A stretch of DNA of 64,000 bases from Leucobacter tardus (GCF_017583045.1 NZ_JAGFBF010000002.1:38168-102167), one strand, 5' to 3'. Positions 28,375 through 37,627 are shown, counted from the stretch's first letter. Translations and numbers: made by a program. The notes: generated by a model from the sequence alone, not told the origin.

Positions 28375-29730
28375 ATGAGCGGAGCGGCCGACGACACCCG
28401 GATGAGCGGCCGTGCCGCTCGGCCGAGTTCATTGCGGTGGTGGGACGCCGGGGTCGTCACGATCGTGCTGTTCCAGTCCGTGGTCGTCGTGCTCGACGGA
28501 GCGCCGGGAGTCACTTCGGCGCTCGGAATCGCATCGGAGTCCGCGCGCATCGCGCTCGTGCTCGCGCCGCTGGCGCTGCTCGTGCTCCTCTATGCGCTGA
28601 TCGGTCGACGCGCACTCAGGCGCGGCAAGGAGGATGCGCCGCTCGGACCGCTCGGGGCGCTCTTCCTCGTCCTGCTGATCGCCGTGCTCGCCCTGGCCGT
28701 GTTCCTCGCTCCGATGAACGCGATTCTGCAGGCGCTCGTCTACCCCATCGTGTGGACCGTGGCGGTGCGATACCGGGAAGCGGTCGCGTGGTCCGGGGCG
28801 ACCGCGATCTCCATCGGAACCACCATGTACGCGGGGCTCGCACTCGGCGGTGCGTCCGGAGCCGTGTTCACCGCCCTGCTCACCATGGTGAGCTCGTTCG
28901 TGTTCGCCGTGGTGATGGGAACCTGGATCACCCGGGTCTTCGAGCAGGGCGAGCGATTCCGGCTCGTCGCCGACCAGTTGCGACAGGCGCAGGGCGAAGT
29001 CTCGGCGCTGTCGGAAGCGGCAGGTGCCGCTGCCGAGCGCGAGCGCCTCTCGCGTGAACTGCACGACACCCTCACTCAGACGCTCACCGGTCTCGTGATG
29101 CTGAGCGAGCGCGCCGAACGCGCACTGGACGTCTCGGACCTCGACGCGGCACGCGAACGCATGGCCCAGGTGACGTCCGCCGCGCGCACCGCCGTCGGAG
29201 AGACGCGGGCGCTCGTCGCCACCGCGCATCCGCTCGCGGACGGCGGTCTGGAGCAGGCCATCGAGCGGCTCGTCGCCCGCATGCGCGCGGAGACCGGGAT
29301 CGCCGTCGACTGCGCCGTCGCACCGATCGAGTGCGGACGCGAGCAGCAGGTCGTGCTGCTCCGTGCGGCGCAGGAGGGCCTCGCGAACGTCCGCACGCAC
29401 GCACGCGCTACCGAGGCGAGGGTCACCCTGCGACTGGGGGAGTCCCTCGGACCGCGGTCCGCGCCGACCCGGATCGCGGTGCTCACCGTCGACGACAACG
29501 GTGCGGGACCGGGGGAGCGCGCGGCGCACGACCGAGCGGGCGGCGGCTACGGCATCACCGGGCTTCGCGATCGCGCCAGGCACGTGCGCGGTGATCTCAG
29601 CTTCGGGCCAGGACCGCGCGGCGGAGCGCGGCTCGAACTCCGACTTCCGGTCACGTCGGCGGAGCGGCCCGCCACCGAACCACCGCGGAACGACCCGCCG
29701 CACCGAGCCGAGGAGCCTGACCCCGTATGA
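28375..29730 (+). CDS. NarL-type sensor histidine kinase
   Basis: This 451-residue kinase has about five to six N-terminal transmembrane helices (residues ~25-185) with no obvious extracellular sensor domain, then a HisKA_3 dimerisation segment with the phospho-accepting histidine in RLSRELHDTLTQTLTG near residue 229, and an HATPase domain with VDDNGAGPG and GGGYGITGLRDRARHV. It ends in a Pro-rich tail. Its stop overlaps the response regulator start (ATGA). The stimulus is unknown; an intramembrane-sensing type is inferred from topology. Confidence 0.9.
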   Translation: MSGAADDTRMSGRAARPSSLRWWDAGVVTIVLFQSVVVVLDGAPGVTSALGIASESARIALVLAPLALLVLLYALIGRRALRRGKEDAPLGPLGALFLVLLIAVLALAVFLAPMNAILQALVYPIVWTVAVRYREAVAWSGATAISIGTTMYAGLALGGASGAVFTALLTMVSSFVFAVVMGTWITRVFEQGERFRLVADQLRQAQGEVSALSEAAGAAAERERLSRELHDTLTQTLTGLVMLSERAERALDVSDLDAARERMAQVTSAARTAVGETRALVATAHPLADGGLEQAIERLVARMRAETGIAVDCAVAPIECGREQQVVLLRAAQEGLANVRTHARATEARVTLRLGESLGPRSAPTRIAVLTVDDNGAGPGERAAHDRAGGGYGITGLRDRARHVRGDLSFGPGPRGGARLELRLPVTSAERPATEPPRNDPPHRAEEPDPV

Positions 29731-30374
29731 TCCGACTGCTGATCGCCGACGACCACCCGATCGTGCGAGCGGGAATCGTCGGCCTGTTCGCCGACACCGA
29801 CGGGTTCGACGTCGTCGCCGAGGCCGCCAGCGGGGAAGCGGCGGTCGCGCTCGCCGCAGCACACCGACCCGCCGTGGTCTTGATGGACCTGCGCATGCCG
29901 GGCATCGGCGGCGTCGCCGCGACCCGGGAGATCGTGGCCGCATCCGAGGCGCGGGTGCTCGTGTTCACCACCTACGAGGACGACGACCAGATCCTCGCCG
30001 CCATCGAGGCGGGCGCGAGCGGATACCTGCTGAAGGCGGCGCCCGCGGCGGAACTGCTCGCCGGCGTCAACGCGGTCGCCGGCGGCCACACGGTTCTCGC
30101 CCCAGAGATCGCCGCGCAGCTGGTGGCGCGGGCGAGCGGTGCCGGTCGCGCGATGAACGCCGAGCCGATCCCCCGTCTCACGTCGCGAGAGGTCGAGATT
30201 CTCGACCTCGTCGCTGCGGGGCACAGCAATCCAGGCATTGCCCGACTGCTGTGCATCGGCGAGTCCACCGTGAAGACCCACCTGCTGCACGCCTTCGAGA
30301 AGCTGGCGGTGCGCGACCGCACCCGTGCGGTGACGCGCGCCCTCGAACTCGGCATCCTTCCCCGCCAGCCCTGA
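29727..30374 (+). CDS. LuxR/NarL-family response regulator
   Basis: The 215-residue regulator has a receiver domain with acidic residues DD at 8-9, the phospho-acceptor D54 in VVLMDLRMPG and the conserved Lys in GYLLKAAPA, then a LuxR helix-turn-helix from about residue 148 (LTSREVEILDLVAAGHSN). It is coupled to the upstream kinase by ATGA overlap. Targets are unknown; the neighbouring amidase or the exporter/peptide transporter genes are candidates only by proximity. Confidence 0.93.
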   Translation: MIRLLIADDHPIVRAGIVGLFADTDGFDVVAEAASGEAAVALAAAHRPAVVLMDLRMPGIGGVAATREIVAASEARVLVFTTYEDDDQILAAIEAGASGYLLKAAPAAELLAGVNAVAGGHTVLAPEIAAQLVARASGAGRAMNAEPIPRLTSREVEILDLVAAGHSNPGIARLLCIGESTVKTHLLHAFEKLAVRDRTRAVTRALELGILPRQP

Positions 30375-30424
30375 GCGCTACAGTGGTGACGCACGCGACT
30401 CGCGCGAGAGAGACGAGGACTTTC

Positions 30425-32503
30425 ATGACCGCCACGCCGACGCCGTTCACCCTGCTCGAGGCGAGCATCGAACAGATCCTCGAAGCGCTGGCGTCCGGCC
30501 GCATCACGAGCGTCGAACTGACCGCGCGGTATCTGTCGAGGATCGGGGCGTTCGACCGCGAGGGCATCCGGCTCAACGCGATTCCCGTCCTCAATCCCGC
30601 CGTGCTCAGCGAGGCCGCGGAATCCGATCGTCGTCGTCGCGAGGGGTCGGTCCGGCCGCTCGAGGGGGTGCCGTTCACGGTCAAGGATTCGTACATGGTC
30701 GAGGGGCTGACGGTCGCATCGGGGTCGCCCGCCTTCGCGAAGCTCATCGCGCAGTGGGACGCGTTCTCCGTCGAGAAGCTCCGCGACGCAGGGGCGGTGC
30801 TCATCGGCAAGACCAACATGCCCCCGATGGCCGACGGCGGCATGCAGCGCGGCGTCTACGGTCGCGCCGAAAGCCCCTACAACCCGCAGTTCCTCGCCGC
30901 GGCGTACGCCTCTGGCTCATCGAACGGCTCCGGTGTCTCGACAGCGGCGAACCTCGCGGTCTTCGGCATGGGAGAGGAGACGGTCTCCTCCGGGCGCAGC
31001 CCCGCGTCGAACAACGGCCTCTGCGCCTACACGCCGTCGTGGGGCGTGCTGTCGATCCGCGGCAACTGGCCGCTGTTCCCCGCGCGCGACGTCGTCGTGC
31101 CGCAGACGCGGTCGATGCCGGACATGCTCCGCGTCCTCGACGTCCTCGTGCAGGACGACCCCGTGACCCGCGGTGATTTCTGGCGCAATCAGAGCGTCGT
31201 CGAGCTGCCCCTGCCGAGCGCGCATCGACCCGGCACCTACCTGTCCGCGCAGGATCCCGAGGCGCTCCGCGGCAAGCGCATCGGCGTGCCGAAGATGTAC
31301 CTCGGGCTGGATCGGGCGTTCCCGATCTCGGTACGACCCTCCGTGACGGTGCTGTGGGAAGCGGCCAGGACGCGACTCGAGGCGCTCGGCGCCGAGGTCG
31401 TCGAGGTCGACTTCCCGCTCATCGAGCAGTACGAAGGCGATCACCCCGGCGGCGAGAACGTCGGCAGCCTCGGCGTGCTCCCCGACGGATGGATGGACAC
31501 CGAGTTCAACCATTTTCTCGCGTACGGGTGGAACGACTTCCTGCTCGCGAACGGAGACCCGTCCGTGCCGTCGCTCGCGACGGTCGACGCCGACCAGATC
31601 TTCCCGACCCCCGAAGGGGCGCTCCCCGACCGCTACGAAGAGGTCGAGGACTACGAGAACCGCTACCGAGCCACGGTGGCGCTCGCCGAGGCCGGGATCC
31701 CCGACCCGCGTGACCGACCCGACTTCGCCGAGGGACTGCGGGCGCTCGTGCGGCTGCGCGAGTCGCTCTTCGAGGAGTGGCTCGTGGAGCGCGGACTCGA
31801 CGCCGTGGTGTTCCCGGCCAACGCGGACGTCGCGGCCGAGAACAGCGACATCGACCCGGAGGCCGCCGACCAGGCGTGGTCGAATGGCGTCTTCTTCTCC
31901 AACGGCAACTACGCGCTCCGTCACCTCGGCATTCCGACCGTCACCGTGCCCATGGGGCAGATGGCCGACATCGCGATGCCCGTCGGTCTCACCTTCGCGG
32001 GAGCGGCGTACTCCGACCCGGCGCTGCTCGCGTACGGGTACGCCTTCGAGCACGGCGGAACCGGATCGTTGCGCCCGCGGCCCGCGTTCGCCCCGGAATT
32101 GCCCGGCGACCGGGTGCGGGGGGTCCTCTCCGAATCGCGCGCCGTCGAAGCCGATGTCGATGAACGTACGGCTGACAATGGCGCGGCCGAGCCGATCGCG
32201 ACGCCCGAGCTCTCGCTCGAAGCCGCACTCGATCCGAAGGACTACGTCGACGGGGCGACGCTGCTCGTGATCGCCGGTGAGCTTCGCGGCGCCGACGCCG
32301 GGTCGCTCCGCGTCACCGTCAACGGGGTCCCGGTCGCCGCGACCGCGATCGACGGACACTGGTCGGCCACTGCGGTGCTGCCGGGAACCGTGCACCGCAG
32401 CGGACCCGGCACCAACCCGCGCGCCTCGCGGGCACTGGTCGTCGCGGTCGCCGGCGGGGCCGAGCACGGCGTCCCGGCCGTCGGAGCGTACGTCGAGCTG
32501 TAG
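30425..32503 (+). CDS. Amidase-signature family protein with extra C-terminal domain
   Basis: The 692-residue protein is an amidase-signature hydrolase. The catalytic lysine is K87 in GVPFTVKDSY, the cis-serine lies in ASGSSNGSG near 165, and the nucleophilic serine is near 189 in GEETVSSGRSPAS, where the usual DTGGSIRxPA is altered. The domain ends near 550; about 140 further residues include a beta-rich block near the C-terminus (SLRVTVNGVPVAATAIDG) that I do not recognise. No signal peptide is seen. TACAGT near 30377 could be its -10 and GAGG precedes the ATG by 8-9 nt. The substrate amide is unknown. Confidence 0.85.
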   Translation: MTATPTPFTLLEASIEQILEALASGRITSVELTARYLSRIGAFDREGIRLNAIPVLNPAVLSEAAESDRRRREGSVRPLEGVPFTVKDSYMVEGLTVASGSPAFAKLIAQWDAFSVEKLRDAGAVLIGKTNMPPMADGGMQRGVYGRAESPYNPQFLAAAYASGSSNGSGVSTAANLAVFGMGEETVSSGRSPASNNGLCAYTPSWGVLSIRGNWPLFPARDVVVPQTRSMPDMLRVLDVLVQDDPVTRGDFWRNQSVVELPLPSAHRPGTYLSAQDPEALRGKRIGVPKMYLGLDRAFPISVRPSVTVLWEAARTRLEALGAEVVEVDFPLIEQYEGDHPGGENVGSLGVLPDGWMDTEFNHFLAYGWNDFLLANGDPSVPSLATVDADQIFPTPEGALPDRYEEVEDYENRYRATVALAEAGIPDPRDRPDFAEGLRALVRLRESLFEEWLVERGLDAVVFPANADVAAENSDIDPEAADQAWSNGVFFSNGNYALRHLGIPTVTVPMGQMADIAMPVGLTFAGAAYSDPALLAYGYAFEHGGTGSLRPRPAFAPELPGDRVRGVLSESRAVEADVDERTADNGAAEPIATPELSLEAALDPKDYVDGATLLVIAGELRGADAGSLRVTVNGVPVAATAIDGHWSATAVLPGTVHRSGPGTNPRASRALVVAVAGGAEHGVPAVGAYVEL

Positions 32504-32531
32504 GCCGGGGACCCTGCTGGAGGGCGGCCGG

Positions 32532-33128
32532 TTACGGTCGTTCGGGGTTCGCGCTGTCCGGCTCGGGTGCCGGCGCCGGAGCGCCATCGACCGGCGCCGG
32601 CTCGTCGGGGTCTGCTCCCGCCGCGAGTGGACCGAAGTGCTCGACGCTGAGCGACAGGCGGCGCAGCAGCGTGGCGAGGCGATCGCGTTCGGCGCGGGGC
32701 ACGCCGCCGAGCAGCAGATCCTCGGCATCGCTCAACCGGGTCATCGCTGCGTCGACGAGCGTCTGACCGCGGGTCGTCATCTCGACGAGCACTCCGCGGC
32801 CGTCGTTCGGGTCGGTCAAGCGCCTGACGAGTTCGCGCTGCACCATGCGGTCGATGCGATTCGTCATCGTGCCGCTCGAGACCATCGTCTGCTGCACCAG
32901 ACGCTTCGGGCTCTGTCGGAACGGGTGCCCGCCGCGGCGCAGGGCTGCGAGCACATCGAACTCCCACGAGGCGAGCCCCGACCGCTCGAACGCCTGCGCC
33001 CTGGCTCGGTTCAGGTGCTTCGTGATGCGCGTGATCCGCGAGAAGACCGCCAGCGGCGCGAGATCGAGATCCGGTCGCACGGCGCCCCACTCGGAGAGAA
33101 TCTGGTCGACCTCATCAGGCTGCTTCAT
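32532..33128 (-). CDS. MarR-family transcriptional regulator
   Basis: This 198-residue winged-helix protein carries ASWEFDVLAALRRGG near residue 53, TMVSSGTMTNRIDRMVQREL as the recognition helix region near 82, and the wing DPNDGRGVLVEMT near 107. MarR proteins usually repress genes for resistance or aromatic catabolism and respond to small ligands. The Pro/Ala-rich C-terminal 30 residues are likely disordered. A CATAAT box ends 6 nt before the ATG, so the message is probably leaderless. It is convergent with the amidase gene; its target is not evident. Confidence 0.88.
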   Translation of the reverse strand: MKQPDEVDQILSEWGAVRPDLDLAPLAVFSRITRITKHLNRARAQAFERSGLASWEFDVLAALRRGGHPFRQSPKRLVQQTMVSSGTMTNRIDRMVQRELVRRLTDPNDGRGVLVEMTTRGQTLVDAAMTRLSDAEDLLLGGVPRAERDRLATLLRRLSLSVEHFGPLAAGADPDEPAPVDGAPAPAPEPDSANPERP

Positions 33129-33134
33129 AGCGTC

Positions 33135-33140
33135 ATTATG
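33135..33140 (-). promoter_or_regulatory. -10 hexamer of the marR gene (leaderless arrangement)
   Basis: On the minus strand CATAAT is followed by GACGCT (6 nt) and the ATG at 33128. Confidence 0.5.
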
Positions 33141-33260
33141 TCGTCTCGGACGCCGAAAAGCCCGAGAAACCGCCGGTGGACGGCCGTACGGACGGCACAG
33201 CGGCCGGTCAGCAGACCCAGGCCGAATCTGGCAAACTGTACAGGTGCCCGCGAGGGACGA

Positions 33261-33332
33261 TCCGCCTTAGTGTAATGGCAGCACGGCAGCCTTTGGAGCT
33301 GTAAGGTCTAGGTTCGAGTCCTAGGGGCGGAG
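33261..33332 (+). tRNA. tRNA-Gln (anticodon UUG)
   Basis: A 72-nt cloverleaf can be folded by eye: acceptor TCCGCCT pairing with GGGCGGA, anticodon stem GCAGC/GCTGT around loop CTTTGGA (anticodon TTG), T-arm CTAGG-TTCGAGT-CCTAG and discriminator G, as normal for glutamine. CCA is not encoded. It lies 61 nt before glmU. Confidence 0.93.
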
Positions 33333-33392
33333 CGGCGGTCCGAGTGACCGCGGAGCCAGCGGCTCGGGTATCCGAAGGAAGGACCACACCAC

Positions 33393-34832
33393 ATGGCAGA
33401 ACGGTCGCTCGCGGTCGTCATCCTGGCCGCAGGCCAGGGCACCCGCATGAAGTCCTCGACACCGAAGGTGCTGCACCCCATCGGCGGGCGCTCGCTGATC
33501 GCGCACGTGCTCGACGCCGCAGCCGGCCTCGACCCCCGTTCGATCGTGGCGGTCGTCAGGCACGAGCGCGCCCGCGTCTCCGACGCGATCCTCGACCACG
33601 CCCCCGACACCGTGATCGTCGATCAAGACGATGTTCCCGGAACCGGCCGCGCCGTGGAGCAGGCCGTCGCCGCGCTGCCGGCCGACTTCGACGGAACCGT
33701 GGTCGTGCTCTCGGGCGACGTCCCCCTCATCGAGACGTCGATGCTCGAGCGGCTCGTGCGCGGCCACACCGAGGGCGGCCGCGCCATGACCATGCTCTCC
33801 GCGATCTTCGACAACCCCACGGGCCTCGGACGCATCCTGCGCGACGCGTCCGGAGCGGTGACGGGCATCGTCGAAGAGAAGGACGCCTCGGACGCCGAGC
33901 GCCGTGTGACCGAGATCAACGGAGGCGTCTACGTCTTCGCGCGTCGCGCCCTCGAGCAGGCACTCGCCGAGATCACCACCGAGAACGCGCAGGGCGAGAA
34001 GTACCTCACCGACGCCGCAGCCCGGATCCTCTCCGTGGGAGGCGCCGTCGAGGCCGTGGCGACCGACGACCCGTGGCTCATCGCCGGGGTCAACGACCGC
34101 GCCCAACTCTCCGAGGCGGGCCGCGAACTCAACCGCCGCGTCGTGCTGGCGCACCAGCGAGCGGGCGTCACGGTGCAGGATCCGCACTCGACCTGGATCG
34201 ACGCCGATGTCGCGATCGAGCCGGACGTCACGATCCTGCCGGGCACGCATCTGCGCGGCGCGACGAGTATCGCGACCGGTGCCACCGTCGGCCCCGACAC
34301 CACGCTCGTCGACTGCGAAGTCGGTCCGGGAGCGCACGTGCGGCGCAGCGAAGCCACCCTGGTCGTCATCGGCGCCGGAGCAGACGTCGGCCCGTTCGCC
34401 TACCTGCGACCGGGCACCGAGCTCGGTGCCGCGGGCAAGATCGGCGCGTTCGTCGAGACCAAGAACAGCGTGATCGGCGACGGCAGCAAGATTCCCCACC
34501 TCAGCTACGTGGGCGACGCCACGATCGGCACGGGCACGAACATCGGCGCCGGCACCATCGTCGCGAACTACGACGGCGTGCAGAAGCACCGTACCGAGGT
34601 CGGCGACGCCGTGCGCATCGGCTCGGACAACGTGCTCATCGCCCCCGTCGCGATCGCGGACGGCGTTTACACCGCCGCCGGCACGGTCGTGCGCAAGAAC
34701 GTTCCCTCCGGCTCACTCGCCATGAATGTCGCGCCGCAGCGCAACATCGAGGGCTGGGTGGCCGAGAACCGACCGGGGACGACCACCGCTGAAGCGGCCG
34801 ACCGTTCACAGCACAACACGGGAGAGAAATAA
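33393..34832 (+). CDS. glmU: Bifunctional UDP-N-acetylglucosamine pyrophosphorylase/glucosamine-1-phosphate acetyltransferase
   Basis: The 479-residue enzyme makes UDP-GlcNAc for peptidoglycan. The N-terminal uridyltransferase shows LAAGQGTRMKSSTPKVLH near residue 12 and LSGDVPLI near 108. The C-terminal left-handed beta-helix acetyltransferase has hexapeptide repeats from ~250, including RPGTELGAAGKIGAFVETKN and LSYVGDATIGTGTNIGAGTI. AAGGAAGGA precedes the ATG by about 9 nt. The Thr/Ala-rich tail is probably disordered. prs starts 4 nt after its stop; the glmU-prs pair is conserved in many bacteria. Confidence 0.96.
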   Translation: MAERSLAVVILAAGQGTRMKSSTPKVLHPIGGRSLIAHVLDAAAGLDPRSIVAVVRHERARVSDAILDHAPDTVIVDQDDVPGTGRAVEQAVAALPADFDGTVVVLSGDVPLIETSMLERLVRGHTEGGRAMTMLSAIFDNPTGLGRILRDASGAVTGIVEEKDASDAERRVTEINGGVYVFARRALEQALAEITTENAQGEKYLTDAAARILSVGGAVEAVATDDPWLIAGVNDRAQLSEAGRELNRRVVLAHQRAGVTVQDPHSTWIDADVAIEPDVTILPGTHLRGATSIATGATVGPDTTLVDCEVGPGAHVRRSEATLVVIGAGADVGPFAYLRPGTELGAAGKIGAFVETKNSVIGDGSKIPHLSYVGDATIGTGTNIGAGTIVANYDGVQKHRTEVGDAVRIGSDNVLIAPVAIADGVYTAAGTVVRKNVPSGSLAMNVAPQRNIEGWVAENRPGTTTAEAADRSQHNTGEK

Positions 34833-34836
34833 CAGC

Positions 34837-35814
34837 ATGAGCGCTATCGAGATGGCCGGGCAGAAGAAGCTGGTCCTCATCTCTGGCCGGGCATACCCGG
34901 AGCTCGCAGAGCACGTCGCAGGAGAACTCGGCGCGGAGCTCGTGCCGACCGACTCGCGCACGTTCGCCAACGGCGAGCTGTACGCGAGGTTCGGGGAGAG
35001 CGTCCGCGGTGCGGACGCCTTCGTGATCCAGTCGCACACCCACCCCATCAACGAGTGGCTCATGGAGCAGCTCATCATGGTCGACGCGCTGAAGCGCGCC
35101 TCGGCCAAGCGGATCACCGTCGTGGCCCCGTTCTACCCGTACTCCCGTCAAGACAAGAAAGGCCGTGGGCGCGAGCCCATCTCGGCCCGTCTCGTAGCCG
35201 ACCTCTTCAAAGCGGCCGGCGCGAACCGCATCATGACGATCGACCTGCACGCCGCACAGATCCAGGGCTTCTTCGACGGCCCGGTCGACCACCTGTTCGC
35301 CATGCCGGTGCTGATGTCGCACTTCCGCAAGACGCTCAATCGAGACGATCTCACCATCGTCTCGCCCGACATGGGCCGGGTGCGCGTCGCCGATATGTGG
35401 AGCGACAAGCTCGATGCCCCCCTCGCGATCATCCACAAGCGTCGTGACCCGAAGGTCGCCAACGAGGTCTCGGTGCACGAGATCGTCGGCGACGTGAAAG
35501 ATCGCTGGTGCCTGCTCGTCGACGACATGATCGACACCGGCGGCACGATCGCGAAGGCCGCCGAGGCGCTCAAGGCGAACGGGGCGCGCGGCGTCACGAT
35601 CGCGTGCACCCACGCGATCTTCTCGGGCCCGGCGAAGGAACGCCTGTCTGCCGAGTTCATCGATCAGGTGGTCGTCACCGACACGCTGCCGCTCACCGAC
35701 GAGAAGCGGTTCGACAAGCTCACCGTGCTGTCGATCGCGCCGTTGCTCGCCCAGGCGATCCACGAGGTGTTCGAGGACGGCTCGGTGACCTCGATGTTCG
35801 AGGGCGCCGCGTAG
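34837..35814 (+). CDS. prs: Ribose-phosphate pyrophosphokinase
   Basis: The 325-residue enzyme forms PRPP from ribose 5-phosphate and ATP for nucleotide, His and Trp synthesis. Landmarks are RTFANGELYARF near residue 45, the flexible loop PYSRQDKKGRGREPIS, DLHAAQIQGFFD near 137 and the PRPP-binding VDDMIDTGGTI near 228. I placed the start at ATG 34837 because GGGAGAG lies just upstream and the upstream in-frame codons lie inside glmU. Short stems and repeats after the stop separate it from convergent gnd. Confidence 0.96.
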   Translation: MSAIEMAGQKKLVLISGRAYPELAEHVAGELGAELVPTDSRTFANGELYARFGESVRGADAFVIQSHTHPINEWLMEQLIMVDALKRASAKRITVVAPFYPYSRQDKKGRGREPISARLVADLFKAAGANRIMTIDLHAAQIQGFFDGPVDHLFAMPVLMSHFRKTLNRDDLTIVSPDMGRVRVADMWSDKLDAPLAIIHKRRDPKVANEVSVHEIVGDVKDRWCLLVDDMIDTGGTIAKAAEALKANGARGVTIACTHAIFSGPAKERLSAEFIDQVVVTDTLPLTDEKRFDKLTVLSIAPLLAQAIHEVFEDGSVTSMFEGAA

Positions 35815-35824
35815 GCGAGGCTCG

Positions 35825-35880
35825 GCTCCCGCGTCGGCGCCGCTCCGGCTCCCGCGCCGGCGCCGCTCCGGCTCCCGCGC
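35825..35880. repeat. 23-bp GC-rich tandem repeat
   Basis: Two complete copies of a 23-bp unit starting GCTCCCGCG (35825-35847 and 35848-35870, one mismatch) and a partial third follow the prs stop. The sequence is almost purely G and C and encodes nothing recognisable. Confidence 0.8.
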
Positions 35881-35899
35881 GGCTCCCGCCCCCGGTTCT

Positions 35900-35949
35900 G
35901 TGCGGGGTTCTGTGCCGTATTCCGCCGATGAACGCACAAAACCCCGCAC
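35900..35949. terminator. Hairpin downstream of prs
   Basis: GTGCGGGGTT pairs perfectly with AACCCCGCAC, and the stem continues inward for 5 more pairs after one mismatch. The loop is 18 nt. It may end transcription from prs. Confidence 0.55.
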
Positions 35950-35986
35950 TGAAGCGATCAGCAGCGCCGGGTGCCACCACGACGAA

Positions 35987-36022
35987 ACGGGGCGGCCCCA
36001 CCGTGAGGTGGGACCGCCCCGT
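35987..36022. terminator. Bidirectional terminator between prs and gnd
   Basis: A 16-bp stem with one C-A mismatch (left 35987-36002, right 36007-36022) and a GTGA tetraloop ends 15 nt from the gnd stop. It is compact enough to serve both convergent genes. Confidence 0.8.
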
Positions 36023-36036
36023 TCGTGCGTCCGGCG

Positions 36037-37485
36037 CTACTCGGAGATCTGCGTCTCCGAGCGGTCGCCCGACCACTCGGTGTGGAACACGCCGGGGCCG
36101 TCGACCCTGCGGTAGGTGTGCGCGCCGAAGTAGTCGCGCTGACCCTGGATGAGGGCGGCGGGCAGGCGTGTGGCGCGCAGGCCGTCGTAGTAGGCGAGCG
36201 ACGACCCGAAGCCCGGGGCGGGCACGCCCGCGAGTGCCGCCGTCGACACGACGCGGCGCCACGAGTCCTGGGCGCGGCCAGTCGCGTCGGCGAAGAACGG
36301 CGCCGTCACCAGCGCGACGAGGTCGGCATCGGCCCGGTAGGCATCGGCGATGCGACCGAGGAACCGCGCCTGAATGATGCAGCCGGCCCGCCAGATCTTC
36401 GCGATCGCCGAAGGATCGATCCGCCACCCGTACTGGCGCGCAGCGGTGCGGATCACATCGAAGCCCTGCGAGTACGCGACGATCTTCGACGCGTACAGCG
36501 CTTGCCGCACGTCCTCGACGAACGCGTCGCGATCCTCGAGCTCGACGGACGTGCTCGGGCCCGCAAGGCGGGCGCCGGAGAGTCGCTGCTCCGGATGCGA
36601 GGAGAGACCGCGGGCGAAGACGGCCTCGGCGATCCCGCTGATGGGCGTGCCGAGCGTGAGTGCGGACTGCACCGTCCACGTGCCCGTGCCCTTCTGGCCA
36701 GCCTGGTCGAGGACGACGTCGACGAACGGGCGGCCGGTGCGCGTATCGATCTGCTTGAGCACCTCGCCGGTGATCTCGATGAGGTAGCTGTCGAGCTCAC
36801 CGGTGTTCCACTCGGCGAACACGTCGGCGATCTCCGCCGGCTCGAGGCCGCCGACGCGGCGGAGCAGATCGTAGCTCTCCGCGATGAGCTGCATGTCGGC
36901 GTACTCGATGCCGTTGTGCACCATCTTCACGAAGTGACCGGAGCCATCGCTTCCGACATGGGTGACGCACGGTTCGCCGTCGTCGGCGCGGGCCGCGATG
37001 GACTCGAAGATGGGGCCGACGGTGGCGTAGGCCTCATCGGAGCCGCCCGGCATGATGCTGGGGCCGTTGAGCGCCCCCTCTTCTCCGCCGGAGATGCCGG
37101 CGCCGACGAAGTGCAGTCCGCGCTGACGCATCTCGTGCTCACGGCGGATCGTATCGGTGAACTGGGCGTTGCCGCCGTCGATGATGATGTCGCCGGGTTC
37201 GAACACCGCGGCGAGCTCCTGGATCACGGCGTCGGTCGCCGACCCCGCCTGGACCATGATGATCGCGGTGCGGGGCCGGGTGAGGCTGGCCGCGAACTCC
37301 GCCATCGACTCGGCCGGGACGAAGTTCGCCTCGGGGTGGGCGTCGACGAGGGTGCGCGTGCGCTCGGGGGAGCGGTTGACCACTGCGACGCGGTTGCCCT
37401 CGCGGCTCGCGAGGTTTCGTGCGAGGTTGGCGCCCATGACGGCCAGGCCGACGACTCCGATGTTTGCTTCGGGCGGTGATGTCAT
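36037..37485 (-). CDS. gnd: 6-phosphogluconate dehydrogenase, decarboxylating
   Basis: This 482-residue enzyme oxidises 6-phosphogluconate to ribulose 5-phosphate, yielding NADPH. The dinucleotide motif IGVVGLAVMGANLARNLA is at residues ~9-26, followed by NRSPERTRTL, the substrate motif FVGAGISGGEEGALNGPSIM near 128 and VKMVHNGIEYADMQLI near 183 with the catalytic lysine. Length is as expected for the dimeric, NADP-dependent bacterial type. It provides ribulose/ribose phosphate for the convergent prs gene next door, though that proximity need not be functional. Confidence 0.95.
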   Translation of the reverse strand: MTSPPEANIGVVGLAVMGANLARNLASREGNRVAVVNRSPERTRTLVDAHPEANFVPAESMAEFAASLTRPRTAIIMVQAGSATDAVIQELAAVFEPGDIIIDGGNAQFTDTIRREHEMRQRGLHFVGAGISGGEEGALNGPSIMPGGSDEAYATVGPIFESIAARADDGEPCVTHVGSDGSGHFVKMVHNGIEYADMQLIAESYDLLRRVGGLEPAEIADVFAEWNTGELDSYLIEITGEVLKQIDTRTGRPFVDVVLDQAGQKGTGTWTVQSALTLGTPISGIAEAVFARGLSSHPEQRLSGARLAGPSTSVELEDRDAFVEDVRQALYASKIVAYSQGFDVIRTAARQYGWRIDPSAIAKIWRAGCIIQARFLGRIADAYRADADLVALVTAPFFADATGRAQDSWRRVVSTAALAGVPAPGFGSSLAYYDGLRATRLPAALIQGQRDYFGAHTYRRVDGPGVFHTEWSGDRSETQISE

Positions 37486-37600
37486 GTCTGTCGTTCCATT
37501 CCGAGGTAACCGGGTGCGCTGGTCGGGCGCGCGTGAGCGCGCTCCCTATTCACCCTACTGGGTTGCTGCGCGCGGGGTCACTCTCCCCGGCGGGATCGTG

Positions 37601-37606
37601 TAGACT
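37601..37606 (+). promoter_or_regulatory. -10 element of rplY
   Basis: TAGACT in a TGTAGACT context (extended -10) lies 158 nt before the rplY ATG. No good -35 box is visible. The resulting leader is ~150 nt. Confidence 0.5.
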
Positions 37607-37627
37607 GGGCCGCTGTACTTCGGCGAG

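Noticed and set aside
29363..30424. An amidase 1046 residues long, fused to upstream sequence
   Set aside because: The extra 354 codons overlap the kinase and response regulator genes in another frame; the amidase has its own ribosome site and ATG at 30425.
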